DNA from: Rhizobiaceae bacterium
GTDB taxonomy: Bacteria > Pseudomonadota > Alphaproteobacteria > Rhizobiales > Rhizobiaceae
NCBI GenBank assembly: GCA_028865845.1
Contig: JAGWJK010000115.1
Location: 1-9,161 of the forward strand
Direction: 5' to 3'
DNA length: 9,161 nucleotides
In this document: piece after piece, positions 1-6,788 of the stretch
Numbering within the stretch: the first letter of the stretch is position 1
Layout of the letters: every line of letters begins with the position of its first letter
Translations under genes and position numbers: made by a program
Notes under the pieces: model-generated
The model's input: only the letters and a program-made list of their open reading frames with translations
Told to the model about the DNA's origin: nothing
The model's database searches: none

Positions 1-910
1 GGCTGTCGCTAATCTTCAAGCCACGGCTCAGGAACCAATCGAGCTTCATGGCGCGCTCCGGAAAGCGGGTGATCAGGCTCGGGCGGGTGCTCGGCTGCTC
101 ATGCGGTCCACCGTGGCTTTCGAAGCCGCGAGCTGCCGCCATGGCAAACAGCGTGTCCGTCCTGAAATCGCCGCCGCTATGGTTGCCGGTATTGAGATCG
201 CCGCCGATCAGGATCGGTAAGCCGGGCGCATAGGCCTCGACAGCATCGATCAGTGCCGCCATCTGGCGCTCGCGATAGGCAGGCGTCGCCACGCTTTCGA
301 GATGCACGGAAACGGCGACGAAAGGCCCCGCTTCGGTCTCGATGGTGGCGCCGACGGCGCAGCGTTCGCCGACGCGCGGCTGCTCGTTGCTATCCTTGAA
401 CCACACGGCATCGCCCGGCAGGCGGAACAGGAAAGGATCTTTCAGAGCCGTCGACGCCATCATCGCATTGCCGTGAAAACCCTTTTCGTTGAAGTCATCC
501 TTGCAGAAGGAATGCTCGATCTCCGACCCCAGGCTCAATTCCAGGAATTCGACGCCGTACGCATAGTTCATGCCGAGTTCGCCGGCGACGATGGCCGTCG
601 GATCCTTCTGCTCGGTGCGAGCCATGCCTTCATCCATTTCGGACAGCAGCACCAGCGGCGCACCGGTCGCCTTCAGCTTGGCCGAGCTTTCCTCGGGAAA
701 CAGGCAGCGCTCAAGGTTCCAGGCCGCGACCGCAAATGGGAAGGACAAGACCTCAACCTGCATCTCCGCCCCACCAATGCGCACGGTATTCAAGCAGGCG
801 AGCGATGCAAGCGTCTCGGCGTGAACGACCGGGGTCTTTTCGAGTGAAGCGAAGCTCTGACGTTCCTCGTGCGAGGGAACTGTAAAGGCGGCAACATTGG
901 CGGTAATCAT
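1..910 (-). CDS. Endonuclease/exonuclease/phosphatase family protein (3' end cut off by window)
   Basis: Read from an ATG at 910, the minus strand stays open for 303 codons to the window edge, so the C-terminus is missing. The protein carries the metal-dependent phosphohydrolase signature of the EEP (DNase I/exonuclease III/inositol phosphatase) superfamily in order: N65 in AWNLE, E91 in LLSEMDEG, H203 in VSVHLES, D238 and N240 in GGDLNTG, and D291 in KLDWF. The usual final D-H pair would lie just beyond the edge. Such enzymes cleave phosphodiester bonds in nucleic acids or phospholipids, and the substrate cannot be told here. I see no signal peptide, so it is probably cytoplasmic. No good Shine-Dalgarno precedes the ATG, and the first 50 residues are less typical of the fold, so the exact start is uncertain. 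It follows the small exported protein gene on the same strand after 140 bases. The long plus-strand frame opposite it is a shadow. Confidence 0.88.
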   Translation of the reverse strand, partial: MITANVAAFTVPSHEERQSFASLEKTPVVHAETLASLACLNTVRIGGAEMQVEVLSFPFAVAAWNLERCLFPEESSAKLKATGAPLVLLSEMDEGMARTEQKDPTAIVAGELGMNYAYGVEFLELSLGSEIEHSFCKDDFNEKGFHGNAMMASTALKDPFLFRLPGDAVWFKDSNEQPRVGERCAVGATIETEAGPFVAVSVHLESVATPAYRERQMAALIDAVEAYAPGLPILIGGDLNTGNHSGGDFRTDTLFAMAAARGFESHGGPHEQPSTRPSLITRFPERAMKLDWFLSRGLKISDS

Positions 911-1050
911 ATTAGAGGTTTGCCTGAACGATAGTTATGGAATCGTGCTGGCAGTAACGGCGCTTGATGACACCGCTATGAACGGCACTGTTGTGTACAT
1001 TCTTATCCGATGCCGCATTGTTTCCGCCAGAATGACATCGTCTAACAATG

Positions 1051-1386
1051 CTATTTTTGAACCTTGTAACAGTTGAGCTCGACTTTGTTAGCAAATTCTT
1101 GAACCGCCGCAGCCTGCATTTCATCGGTCGAATATTGCGGCGAGTCATATGCCATAAGGACCAAATCGCGCAAAACAGGGCCTGTTGCCTTCCCATCATT
1201 TGCAATCTTCATCATATCAGACATGTCCACACCTACCTGGCGGTTGTGCATTACGCGCTTCGCTAGTTCTCCTAACTGTTGACAGAAGACATCATCCGCG
1301 CGGGCGATGCCGGCTCCTCCCGCTAAAATAGAGAATGCGATTACATATCCAAATATCAACTGCATTTGCGCCCCCAATTTGCTCAT
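1051..1386 (-). CDS. Small exported protein of unknown function
   Basis: This 111-residue protein has a clear signal peptide: a short basic start, a hydrophobic core at residues 10-28 and a likely cleavage site after ARA at about residue 30. The mature part is about 81 residues and should be periplasmic or secreted. It contains two cysteines, C35 near the mature N-terminus and C106 near the C-terminus, which could form one disulfide. The pattern RQxGVDMSDMMxIA (residues 49-62) followed by YDSPQYSTDE (80-89) resembles a widespread family of small uncharacterised proteobacterial exported proteins. That resemblance is from memory and unchecked. A GAGGA ribosome binding site lies 7 bases before the ATG at 1386. 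A second ATG at residue 8 is possible and would also leave a signal peptide. By hand count the gene is about 48% GC, well below its neighbours, which suggests acquisition by transfer. No function can be assigned. Confidence 0.78.
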   Translation of the reverse strand: MSKLGAQMQLIFGYVIAFSILAGGAGIARADDVFCQQLGELAKRVMHNRQVGVDMSDMMKIANDGKATGPVLRDLVLMAYDSPQYSTDEMQAAAVQEFANKVELNCYKVQK

Positions 1387-1551
1387 GGAGTCATCCTCAG
1401 CATGCCTTCGAATGCACGCTTTGGCTGATTTCCTACCTCATTTCATCTATCTGCAGTAAGGGCGAATTGGCAAGGTGTGCCGATAAACCTCAGAAGAAAA
1501 CGGAGAGATATCGGAAGCGAAGCAGAAAGCATCTCCTTCGCGCCGGCATCC

Positions 1552-1920
1552 TCAAAAGGCATCCGGGAAATGCCGGGGCCAGCGGCCGGGCAAGACGGCA
1601 ACAATATCATAGCGCTGCGACAACAGGGCAAAATCCACTTGCCGCGCGAGCCAGAGATCGCTTGCCGCCCGGATGCGCCTTTGTGCGGAAAAGGAAACGG
1701 CATCGATCGCCTCCTGCTCCCCGCGCCTGGCCTTTACCTCGACGAAGACCGCCAGATCGCCCTTGCGGGCGATAATGTCGATTTCGCCAAGGTTGGTGCG
1801 ATGGCGAATAGCCAGGATGCGGTACCCCTTGAGCATCAGGAAGGCCGCCGCCAGATATTCCGAGACATGCCCGCGACGAAAGGCCTGCTGGCGCTTCAGT
1901 TTGCGGTTGGGGTCACCCAT
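1552..1920 (-). CDS. yraN: YraN family protein (UPF0102), nuclease-like fold
   Basis: This 122-residue protein matches the UPF0102/YraN family in length and motifs. The [14 protein letters not shown] segment (residues 16-28) is followed by GEIDII (45-50) and a VEVKAR stretch (60-65). D48, E61 and K63 form the D-ExK arrangement of the restriction-endonuclease-like fold. QRRI (80-83) and a C-terminal YDIVAV strand (104-109) are also typical. The family is often predicted to be a Holliday-junction-resolvase-like nuclease, but its role is not established. The ATG lies inside the end of rsmI, sharing 8 bases (1913-1920), so the two are almost certainly transcribed together and probably translationally coupled. 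The pairing of rsmI with yraN is common in bacteria. Downstream lies a 165-base gap and then an unrelated low-GC gene. Confidence 0.93.
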   Translation of the reverse strand: MGDPNRKLKRQQAFRRGHVSEYLAAAFLMLKGYRILAIRHRTNLGEIDIIARKGDLAVFVEVKARRGEQEAIDAVSFSAQRRIRAASDLWLARQVDFALLSQRYDIVAVLPGRWPRHFPDAF

Positions 1921-2821
1921 GCCGGGCCTTCATGTCGAGCAGGCGCTGATAGAGATCCTTGCGCGGCAGGCCGGTGATGCGCGCCGCTTCGGATGCGGCC
2001 TTGGCGGTCGGGAGCGTTTTTGCGAGATCGCTAAGAATGGCCTCGACATCGGCCTCGGGTGTGACCGCTTCCTGCGGCGGGCCGACCAGCCAGACGATTT
2101 CGCCCTTGACGTTATCAACAGTCTCGTAATGCGCGGCAAGTTCAGCAAGGGAGCCGCGGCGGAACTCCTCGAAGGTCTTGGTCAGCTCACGGCATACCGC
2201 GGCCTGGCGCTCGCCTCCAAACACATCGGCTGCGGCTGTAAGCGTCGCGGCTATGCGGTGCGGCGATTCAAAGAAGATCAACGTGGCGGGGACATCGGCC
2301 AGTTCCGCCAGCCGGTCGCGTTTGCCCTTATCCTTGGCCGGCAGGAAACCGGCAAAGAAGAAGGCATCGTTCGGCAAGCCGGAGCCGACAAGGGCGGCCA
2401 GCGGAGCGGACGCGCCGGGGATCGGCACGACGCGGTAACCCGCCTCGATCGCCTGCAACGACAGGCGATAGCCGGGGTCGGAAACCAGCGGAGTGCCGGC
2501 GTCGGAAACCAGCGCGACCGAGCGGCCGGCTTCAAGCGCCTGCAGCAATCGCGGACCGGCCTCGTCGGCATTGTGCTCGTGATAGGCGTAGGGCTTGTTC
2601 TGGATACCGTAGCGGTCGAGCAGCACGCGGGTGACGCGCGTATCCTCGCAGGCAAGAACATCGGCACCCGCCAGCGTTTCCAGCGCCCGCAGCGTAATGT
2701 CGCCGAGATTGCCGATCGGGGTTGCGACGAGATAGAGCGCCGGCTCCAGCGGGCGGGCGGGAACTGCGGTATTGTGCAGACGGAAACTCCGTGTCCCGCC
2801 GCCTGGGTGTTCCTCGCTCAT
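1913..2821 (-). CDS. rsmI: 16S rRNA (cytidine(1402)-2'-O)-methyltransferase RsmI
   Basis: This 302-residue SAM-dependent methyltransferase adds the 2'-O-methyl group to C1402 in the decoding centre of 16S rRNA. It belongs to the tetrapyrrole-methylase-fold family (YraL/RsmI). Visible signatures are ATPIGNLGD (33-41), ACEDTR (57-62), the SAM-site loop [12 protein letters not shown] (106-117), PGAS (135-138), FFESPHR (183-189) and RELTK (211-215). The length is normal. I chose the ATG at 2821 because an AGGAG site lies just upstream. The frame extends to a GTG at 2863, but that start lacks a properly spaced site and would add 14 residues overlapping the upstream small gene. The stop overlaps the start of yraN. 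The AGGAG site overlaps the stop codon of the small frame at 2829-3005, which points to a three-gene operon. Confidence 0.96.
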   Translation of the reverse strand: MSEEHPGGGTRSFRLHNTAVPARPLEPALYLVATPIGNLGDITLRALETLAGADVLACEDTRVTRVLLDRYGIQNKPYAYHEHNADEAGPRLLQALEAGRSVALVSDAGTPLVSDPGYRLSLQAIEAGYRVVPIPGASAPLAALVGSGLPNDAFFFAGFLPAKDKGKRDRLAELADVPATLIFFESPHRIAATLTAAADVFGGERQAAVCRELTKTFEEFRRGSLAELAAHYETVDNVKGEIVWLVGPPQEAVTPEADVEAILSDLAKTLPTAKAASEAARITGLPRKDLYQRLLDMKARHG

Positions 2822-2825
2822 GCCG

Positions 2826-2830
2826 CTCCT
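2826..2830 (-). promoter_or_regulatory. Ribosome binding site that decides the rsmI start
   Basis: AGGAG read on the minus strand, 4 bases before the ATG at 2821. It shares bases with the TAG stop of the upstream small frame, an arrangement typical of translational coupling. It favours the ATG over the GTG at 2863. Confidence 0.7.
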
Positions 2831-3005
2831 AATTCGCCTGTCCTGTATTCGCCCAGGATTCACCGCCTTTATGGGCGAGCGCCGCTCCGGCGTCCAGTGC
2901 GCAACGCGGCCCGCAGCAAATCCTGTGAGCTTTGCCCAACAAATACTGAAATGCGCTCAAGCAAATACCCCATACCTCTTGCATTCGCATGCTGAGTTCT
3001 GTCAT
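2829..3005 (-). CDS. Possible small protein of 58 residues upstream of rsmI
   Basis: An ATG at 3005 opens a 58-residue frame that stops 7 bases before rsmI. I do not recognise the protein. It begins MTELSMRMQEVWGICLSAFQ, has a short hydrophobic stretch at about residues 13-24, and contains a cysteine cluster around residues 30-35 (CCGPRC, with C15 further upstream). Support for a real gene is a GGAGGGG Shine-Dalgarno at 3010-3016, the best site in the left half of the window, and the overlap of its stop with the rsmI ribosome binding site. Against it, the codon use is mixed rather than typically GC-rich at third positions, the 58 residues match no family I know, and leader regions can hold such frames by chance. 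It might be a leader peptide for rsmI rather than a functional protein. Confidence 0.45.
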   Translation of the reverse strand: MTELSMRMQEVWGICLSAFQYLLGKAHRICCGPRCALDAGAALAHKGGESWANTGQAN

Positions 3006-3009
3006 TTTG

Positions 3010-3016
3010 CCCCTCC
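3010..3016 (-). promoter_or_regulatory. Strong Shine-Dalgarno before the small frame at 2829-3005
   Basis: GGAGGGG read on the minus strand. The GGAGG core sits 6 bases before an ATG, near-ideal spacing. It is the main evidence that the 58-codon frame is translated. Confidence 0.55.
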
Positions 3017-3073
3017 AATCTTCCGGGAGGCTCGCGCGGGTCGCTCGGACACGCATCCTTCGGGCGCCTCAGG

Positions 3074-3085
3074 CTGCCCGGGCAG
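3074..3085. repeat. Perfect 12-base palindrome upstream of dnaN
   Basis: CTGCCCGGGCAG is its own reverse complement and ends 24 bases before the dnaN start. It could be a dimer-binding operator or a small hairpin in the dnaN leader. In GC-rich DNA it may also be chance. Confidence 0.3.
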
Positions 3086-3109
3086 TAACGGTTGAAAGCG
3101 GTAGCATCC

Positions 3110-4228
3110 ATGCGTATTACAATTGAGCGGTCGAACCTCCTGAAATCGCTGAACCACGTGCACCGCGTGGTCGAGCGCCGCAACACCATTCCGATCCTGT
3201 CGAACGTGCTTTTGAAGGCCGAAGGCACCAGCCTCGACATGAAGGCGACCGACCTCGATCTCGAAATCACCGAAGCGACGCCCGCCAATGTCGAGAAGGC
3301 CGGAGCCACGACGGTTCCGGCGCATCTGCTCTACGACATCGTGCGCAAGCTGCCCGACGGCTCGGAAGTGCTGCTCGCCACCAATACCGACGGCACCTCG
3401 ATGACGGTTGCCTCCGGCCGTTCGAAATTCTCGCTGCAATGCCTGCCGGAATCGGATTTCCCGGACCTGACGGCCGGCACCTTCAGCCACTCCTTCAAGC
3501 TGAAGGCAGCGGATCTGAAAATGCTGATCGACCGCACGCAGTTTGCCATCTCCACCGAAGAGACGCGGTATTATCTGAACGGCATCTTCTTCCACACCAT
3601 TGAAAGCAAGGGCGACCTGAAGCTGCGTGCTGTGGCGACAGACGGCCATCGCCTTGCTCGTGCCGATGTCGACGCTCCCTCGGGCTCGGAAGGCATGCCG
3701 GGCATCATTATTCCGCGCAAGACGGTCGGCGAATTGCAGAAGCTGGTCGACAATCCCGATGTCATGGTCGTCGTCGAAGTTTCGGACGCCAAGATCCGCA
3801 TGACGATCGGCTCGATCGTCATGACCTCGAAGCTGATCGACGGCACCTTCCCGGATTATCAGCGCGTCATCCCGACCAACAACGACAAGGAAATGCGGGT
3901 CGATTGCCAGACCTTCGCCCAGGCCGTCGACCGCGTCTCGACCATCTCCTCGGAACGCGGCCGCGCCGTAAAGCTCGCGCTCTCGGATGGCCAGCTGCTG
4001 TTGACGGTCAACAATCCGGACTCGGGCAGCGCAACGGAAGAAGTTGCCGTCGGCTACGACATGGATTCGATGGAAATCGGCTTCAACGCCAAATACCTGC
4101 TCGACATCACAGCACAACTTTCGGGCGATGCGGCAATCTTCCTTTTGGCCGATGCCGGCTCACCGACGCTGATCCGCGACACGGCCGGCGACGATGCGCT
4201 TTATGTTCTGATGCCGATGCGCGTCTAG
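3110..4228 (+). CDS. dnaN: DNA polymerase III beta subunit (sliding clamp)
   Basis: This 372-residue protein is the ring-shaped processivity clamp that tethers the replicative polymerase and other repair proteins to DNA. The three structurally similar domains fall at about 1-120, 128-247 and 248-372. Clamp hallmarks are visible: the N-terminal pattern of hydrophobic residues through VVERRNTIPILSNVLL (20-35), TDGHRLA (178-184) and FPDY (247-250), both lining the partner-binding pocket, and the C-terminal MPMRV, close to the MPMRL ending of E. coli DnaN. The ATG at 3110 gives the standard MRITIERSNLL start. An upstream TTG at 3092 adds six non-conserved residues and is not preferred. The Shine-Dalgarno is weak. 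A strong intrinsic terminator follows the stop. The gene stands alone, not beside dnaA, as is usual in rhizobia. The minus-strand frame opposite it is a shadow. Confidence 0.98.
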   Translation: MRITIERSNLLKSLNHVHRVVERRNTIPILSNVLLKAEGTSLDMKATDLDLEITEATPANVEKAGATTVPAHLLYDIVRKLPDGSEVLLATNTDGTSMTVASGRSKFSLQCLPESDFPDLTAGTFSHSFKLKAADLKMLIDRTQFAISTEETRYYLNGIFFHTIESKGDLKLRAVATDGHRLARADVDAPSGSEGMPGIIIPRKTVGELQKLVDNPDVMVVVEVSDAKIRMTIGSIVMTSKLIDGTFPDYQRVIPTNNDKEMRVDCQTFAQAVDRVSTISSERGRAVKLALSDGQLLLTVNNPDSGSATEEVAVGYDMDSMEIGFNAKYLLDITAQLSGDAAIFLLADAGSPTLIRDTAGDDALYVLMPMRV

Positions 4229-4235
4229 CGAAACC

Positions 4236-4284
4236 AAAGCGCCCTACGCGCGTTCGTCTGGACGCGTATGGGCGCTTTTATTTT
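4236..4284 (+). terminator. Intrinsic terminator after dnaN
   Basis: AAAGCGCCC (4236-4244) pairs with GGGCGCTTT (4270-4278), and TACGCG (4245-4250) pairs inside it with CGCGTA (4263-4268), with one bulged T at 4269. The loop is 12 bases and a T-rich tail follows. This 15-pair stem starts 7 bases after the dnaN stop and should separate dnaN from the pmtA operon. Confidence 0.88.
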
Positions 4285-4330
4285 GACCTATGACAATTGC
4301 GACATTTTCTCTTGCTTTTGCGCCATGGCA

Positions 4331-4358
4331 TTGCAAGTTGAACGACAAGCGGTATTTA
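4331..4358 (+). promoter_or_regulatory. Candidate promoter of the pmtA operon
   Basis: TTGCAA (4331-4336) and TATTTA (4353-4358) are separated by 16 bases and lie in the locally AT-rich gap between the dnaN terminator and pmtA. The fit to the housekeeping sigma consensus is only moderate. The position, 34 bases before the start codon, is sensible. Confidence 0.3.
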
Positions 4359-4391
4359 AGTCGCAACTGTTAGATTTCGGTGGGGGAGAGC

Positions 4392-4985
4392 ATGACGCTG
4401 CGTCTCAAGGAACGGCTGGGCAAGAAGTTCGATGAGGAAATCCGCTTCTTCAAGGGCATGATGCAAGGTCCGAAGACGGTCGGATCGATCGTCCCGACCT
4501 CCTCGATCACCGCGCGCAAAATGGCGAGCGTGATCAACACCAATTCCGGCCTGCCGGTGCTGGAATTGGGTCCGGGAACCGGCGCGATCACCAAGGCAAT
4601 CCTGGCGCGCGGCATCGCACCGGAGAACCTGATCGCGGTCGAATATTCCACCGACTTCTACAACCATCTCGTCCGCCGCTATCCCGGCGTTCATTTCGTC
4701 AACGGCGATGCGTTCGACCTCGACAGGACGCTTGGCGTCTTGCGCGGGCAGAAGTTCGATTCGGTTATTTCCTGCATTCCGCTCTTGAATTTCCCGATGA
4801 AGGCACGCGTCGCGCTGCTCGACAGCCTGCTCGACCGCATACCGCCGGGTCGTCCAGTCGTTCAGATCTCCTATGGTGCGGTTTCGCCGATCATTGCGCA
4901 GCCGGATCGCTACCACATCCAGCATTTCGACTTCATCGTCCGCAATATCCCGCCGGCGCAACTCTGGATCTATCGGCGCGGCTGA
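4392..4985 (+). CDS. pmtA: Phospholipid N-methyltransferase PmtA
   Basis: This 197-residue SAM-dependent enzyme resembles the Sinorhizobium-type PmtA, which methylates phosphatidylethanolamine three times to make phosphatidylcholine, a membrane lipid needed by many rhizobia for normal growth and symbiosis. The opening LKERLGKKFDEEIRFFKGMM and QGPKTVGSIVPTS (25-37) are characteristic. The SAM-binding motif I is VLELGPGTGA (56-65), an acidic residue E84 follows in AVEYS, and NGDAFD (104-109) and the C-terminal NIPPAQLWIYRR (185-196) complete the pattern. It has no transmembrane segment and probably acts at the inner membrane surface. I chose the ATG at 4392, preceded by GGGGGAG. The frame also extends to a GTG at 4380, inside that site. 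It starts a four-gene cluster with a 2-base gap to the next gene. The assignment as PmtA rather than another small methyltransferase rests on recalled similarity. Confidence 0.9.
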   Translation: MTLRLKERLGKKFDEEIRFFKGMMQGPKTVGSIVPTSSITARKMASVINTNSGLPVLELGPGTGAITKAILARGIAPENLIAVEYSTDFYNHLVRRYPGVHFVNGDAFDLDRTLGVLRGQKFDSVISCIPLLNFPMKARVALLDSLLDRIPPGRPVVQISYGAVSPIIAQPDRYHIQHFDFIVRNIPPAQLWIYRRG

Positions 4986-4987
4986 TC

Positions 4988-5575
4988 ATGTACGCTCTTT
5001 ATATTACCCATCCGCAGGTCCGCATCGATCCTGCGGTCCCGGTTCCTGATTGGGGCCTTTCCGACGTCGGCGCCGCGCGGGCGCGGCTTGCCGCGGAACG
5101 GCCCTGGGCACGGGAGCTTGGCCTCATCGTTTCCAGCGGTGAGCGCAAAGCGATCGAGACTGCGGCCATTCTCGCCTCCGCAAGCGGCGCCGCGGTCGAG
5201 ACGATCGAAGCCATGCACGAGAACGACCGGAGTGCGACCGGCTTCCTGGCACCGCCGGAGTTCGAAGCCGCCGCCGATTGGTTCTTCGCGCATCCGGAAG
5301 AGAGCTTCAAAGGCTGGGAGCGCGCCATCGACGCCCAAAGGCGCATCGTCTGCGAAGTCGAGGCTGTTCTTGCCCGTCATGATCCGCAGGTGCCGATCGC
5401 CTTCGTCGGCCATGGCGGCGTCGGCACTCTGCTCAAATGCCACCTGCAGCGGAAACCGATTGCTCGACAGGGCGATCAGCCGGGCGGCGGCGGCAATCTT
5501 TTCGGTTTCGACCTTGCGAAACGCGTCGTCTCATGCGACTGGACGCCTATGGAAGATTGGCAGGGATGGGCTTGA
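4988..5575 (+). CDS. Histidine phosphatase superfamily protein with altered RHG motif
   Basis: This 195-residue protein has the layout of the phosphoglycerate-mutase-like histidine phosphatases. The candidate catalytic histidine is H8 in YITHPQV, the phosphate-binding arginine is R53 in [11 protein letters not shown] (the usual SxxxRaxqTA), an acidic residue is E78 in [10 protein letters not shown], and the second histidine is H142 in FVGHGGVG. Normally the first motif reads RHG. Here the arginine is threonine and the glycine is proline, so catalysis may be altered, although the other three residues are kept. The substrate is unknown. The start is 2 bases after the pmtA stop with no clear ribosome binding site, which suggests translational coupling, and pyrF begins 1 base after its stop. 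Its location between pmtA and pyrF says little about its substrate. It is probably cytoplasmic. Confidence 0.85.
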   Translation: MYALYITHPQVRIDPAVPVPDWGLSDVGAARARLAAERPWARELGLIVSSGERKAIETAAILASASGAAVETIEAMHENDRSATGFLAPPEFEAAADWFFAHPEESFKGWERAIDAQRRIVCEVEAVLARHDPQVPIAFVGHGGVGTLLKCHLQRKPIARQGDQPGGGGNLFGFDLAKRVVSCDWTPMEDWQGWA

Positions 5576-5576
5576 G

Positions 5577-6269
5577 ATGACCGCACGCGACCGCTTGATC
5601 GTTGGACTGGATGTTCCAAACCTTCAGGAGGCCGAAAAGGTCGTAAGCACGCTCGGGGATGACATTCTTTATTACAAGATCGGCTATCAGCTGGTCTTTG
5701 CCGGCGGCCTGGAACTCGCCCGCGATCTCGCGGCCAGCGGCAAGAAGATCTTCCTCGACATGAAACTGCTCGATATCGACAACACGGTCGCCTCTGCCGT
5801 CGAGAACATCGTCAAGATGGGCATGTCGATGCTGACGTTGCACGCCTATCCGAAGGCGATGCAGGCGGCCGTCGCCGCCGCCAAGGGTTCGGACCTCTGC
5901 CTGCTCGGCGTCACCGTGCTGACGTCGATGGACAAGCAGGACCTCATCGACGCAGGATATGAATACGATCCGCATGCGCTGGTCCTGCGCCGCGCCGAAC
6001 AGGCGCGCGCCGCCGGCATGGGCGGTATCGTCTGCTCCGCCGAGGAATCGTCCGCCGTGCGCAAGATCATCGGCCCCGCCATGGCGCTCGTCACCCCAGG
6101 TATCCGCCCCGCTGGCAGCGACAAGGGCGACCAGAAGCGGGTGATGACGCCCGCCGAGGCCATCAAGGCAGGTTCGAGCCACCTCGTCGTCGCGCGGCCG
6201 ATCGTCAAGGCTGCTGATCCGAAACAAGCGGCACAGGCGATCCTCGCCGAAATCGACGCCGCACTTTAG
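5577..6269 (+). CDS. pyrF: Orotidine 5'-phosphate decarboxylase
   Basis: This 230-residue enzyme catalyses the last step of de novo UMP synthesis, decarboxylating OMP. It is a TIM-barrel protein of normal bacterial length. Visible sites are the first strand with D12 (VGLDVP), K34 in YYKIG, and the catalytic tetrad region [12 protein letters not shown] (59-70), giving D61, K63 and D66. The phosphate-binding loop contains TPGIRP (173-178), with R207 in VVARPI (204-209). The motif reads LDIDNT where many relatives have HDIPNT, a variant consistent with a normal enzyme because the D-x-K-x-x-D core is intact. The ATG at 5577 is 1 base after the stop of the histidine-phosphatase-like gene. The frame is open much further upstream, but only this start gives the standard N-terminus. 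The Shine-Dalgarno is poor, so coupling to the upstream gene is likely. Confidence 0.97.
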   Translation: MTARDRLIVGLDVPNLQEAEKVVSTLGDDILYYKIGYQLVFAGGLELARDLAASGKKIFLDMKLLDIDNTVASAVENIVKMGMSMLTLHAYPKAMQAAVAAAKGSDLCLLGVTVLTSMDKQDLIDAGYEYDPHALVLRRAEQARAAGMGGIVCSAEESSAVRKIIGPAMALVTPGIRPAGSDKGDQKRVMTPAEAIKAGSSHLVVARPIVKAADPKQAAQAILAEIDAAL

Positions 6270-6289
6270 TTCGTAGACAGGAGGCCAGC

Positions 6290-6577
6290 ATGGCAAAGGG
6301 ATATTGGATCGCACGCGTGGATGTCCGCGACCAGGAACGTTACAAGGACTATATCGCAACCGCCAAGCCGGCTTTCGAGCGCTATGGAGCGGTCTTCCTC
6401 GCGCGAGGCGGCGCCTTCACGCCTCTGGAAGGTCAGGCGCGCGGACGCAATGTCGTCATCGAGTTCCCCTCGCTGCAGCACGCGGTCGACTGCTATAACT
6501 CGCCGGAATACCAGGCCGCCGCGAAGATCCGCCACGAAATCGCCGATGCGGAAATGGTGGTCGTCGAAGGCGTTTGA
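6290..6577 (+). CDS. DUF1330 family protein
   Basis: This 95-residue protein fits the DUF1330 family, small proteins with a dimeric ferredoxin-like alpha/beta barrel fold. Its length is typical. Family features are the N-terminal KGYWIARVDVRDQERYKDY (3-21), LARGGAFTPLEG (37-48), the strand VVIEFPS (55-61), and the helix with AVDCYNSPEYQAA (65-77). The biochemical role of the family is unknown. An AGGAGG ribosome binding site at 6279-6284 sits 5 bases before the ATG, the strongest site in the pmtA-pyrF cluster. It is 20 bases behind pyrF and is probably the last gene of that operon. No convincing terminator follows it in the 211 bases before the next gene. Confidence 0.93.
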   Translation: MAKGYWIARVDVRDQERYKDYIATAKPAFERYGAVFLARGGAFTPLEGQARGRNVVIEFPSLQHAVDCYNSPEYQAAAKIRHEIADAEMVVVEGV

Positions 6578-6788
6578 GGTTTTGTGCCGATCGGGACGGG
6601 CGGGATCGTCCGAACCGCTTTGAGACTTAATCGTCATAGAAGTCCCGTATGGAAAATAGCCGGGCGCTTTCCCTGAAATCGCTTTGGAAAACCAGCCGAA
6701 GATGCGGCGCGATGGCACTTCACCTTGGCGTCCGGATCGGTTAAGACGAAATCAGATCAGCCCATCCAAGCCTTTCGAGGAACCTGCC
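6578..6788. other. Intergenic region before the NDUFA9-like gene
   Basis: These 211 bases lie between the DUF1330 gene and the NDUFA9-like gene. I see no convincing terminator, promoter pair or small gene in them. The frames that cross it on either strand look like shadows. The only clear signal is the ribosome binding site GAGGAA at 6777-6782. Confidence 0.5.
6777..6782 (+). promoter_or_regulatory. Ribosome binding site that decides the NDUFA9-like start
   Basis: GAGGAA sits 6 bases before the ATG at 6789. It favours that start over the in-frame ATG at 6684, which would add 35 non-conserved residues. Confidence 0.7.

Noticed and set aside
302..847. 181-codon plus-strand frame
   Set aside because: It lies opposite the EEP-family gene, whose catalytic motifs are intact on the minus strand. 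Its own product has no recognisable motif.
1500..1550. GCGAAG/CTTCGC hairpin after yraN as a terminator
   Set aside because: Only 6 pairs with a long loop and no adjacent T-run on the minus strand.
1443..1703. 86-codon minus-strand frame overlapping the end of yraN
   Set aside because: Most of it overlaps yraN in another frame. An inner ATG near 1530 touches a GAAGGAG sequence with no spacing, so translation is unlikely.
2476..2512. Direct repeat of GTCGGAAACCAGCG
   Set aside because: It encodes the two similar halves of the conserved [12 protein letters not shown] loop of RsmI, so it is explained by the protein.
1673..2995. 440-codon plus-strand frame
   Set aside because: It is antisense to yraN and rsmI, both clearly conserved families; long antisense frames are common in GC-rich genomes.
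3002..4117. 371-codon minus-strand frame
   Set aside because: Antisense to dnaN, with a composition rich in R, D, G and V typical of a shadow frame.
6586..6612. Partly symmetric GC-rich stretch after the DUF1330 gene as a terminator
   Set aside because: The possible stems are 4-5 pairs, compete with one another and are not followed by a T-run.
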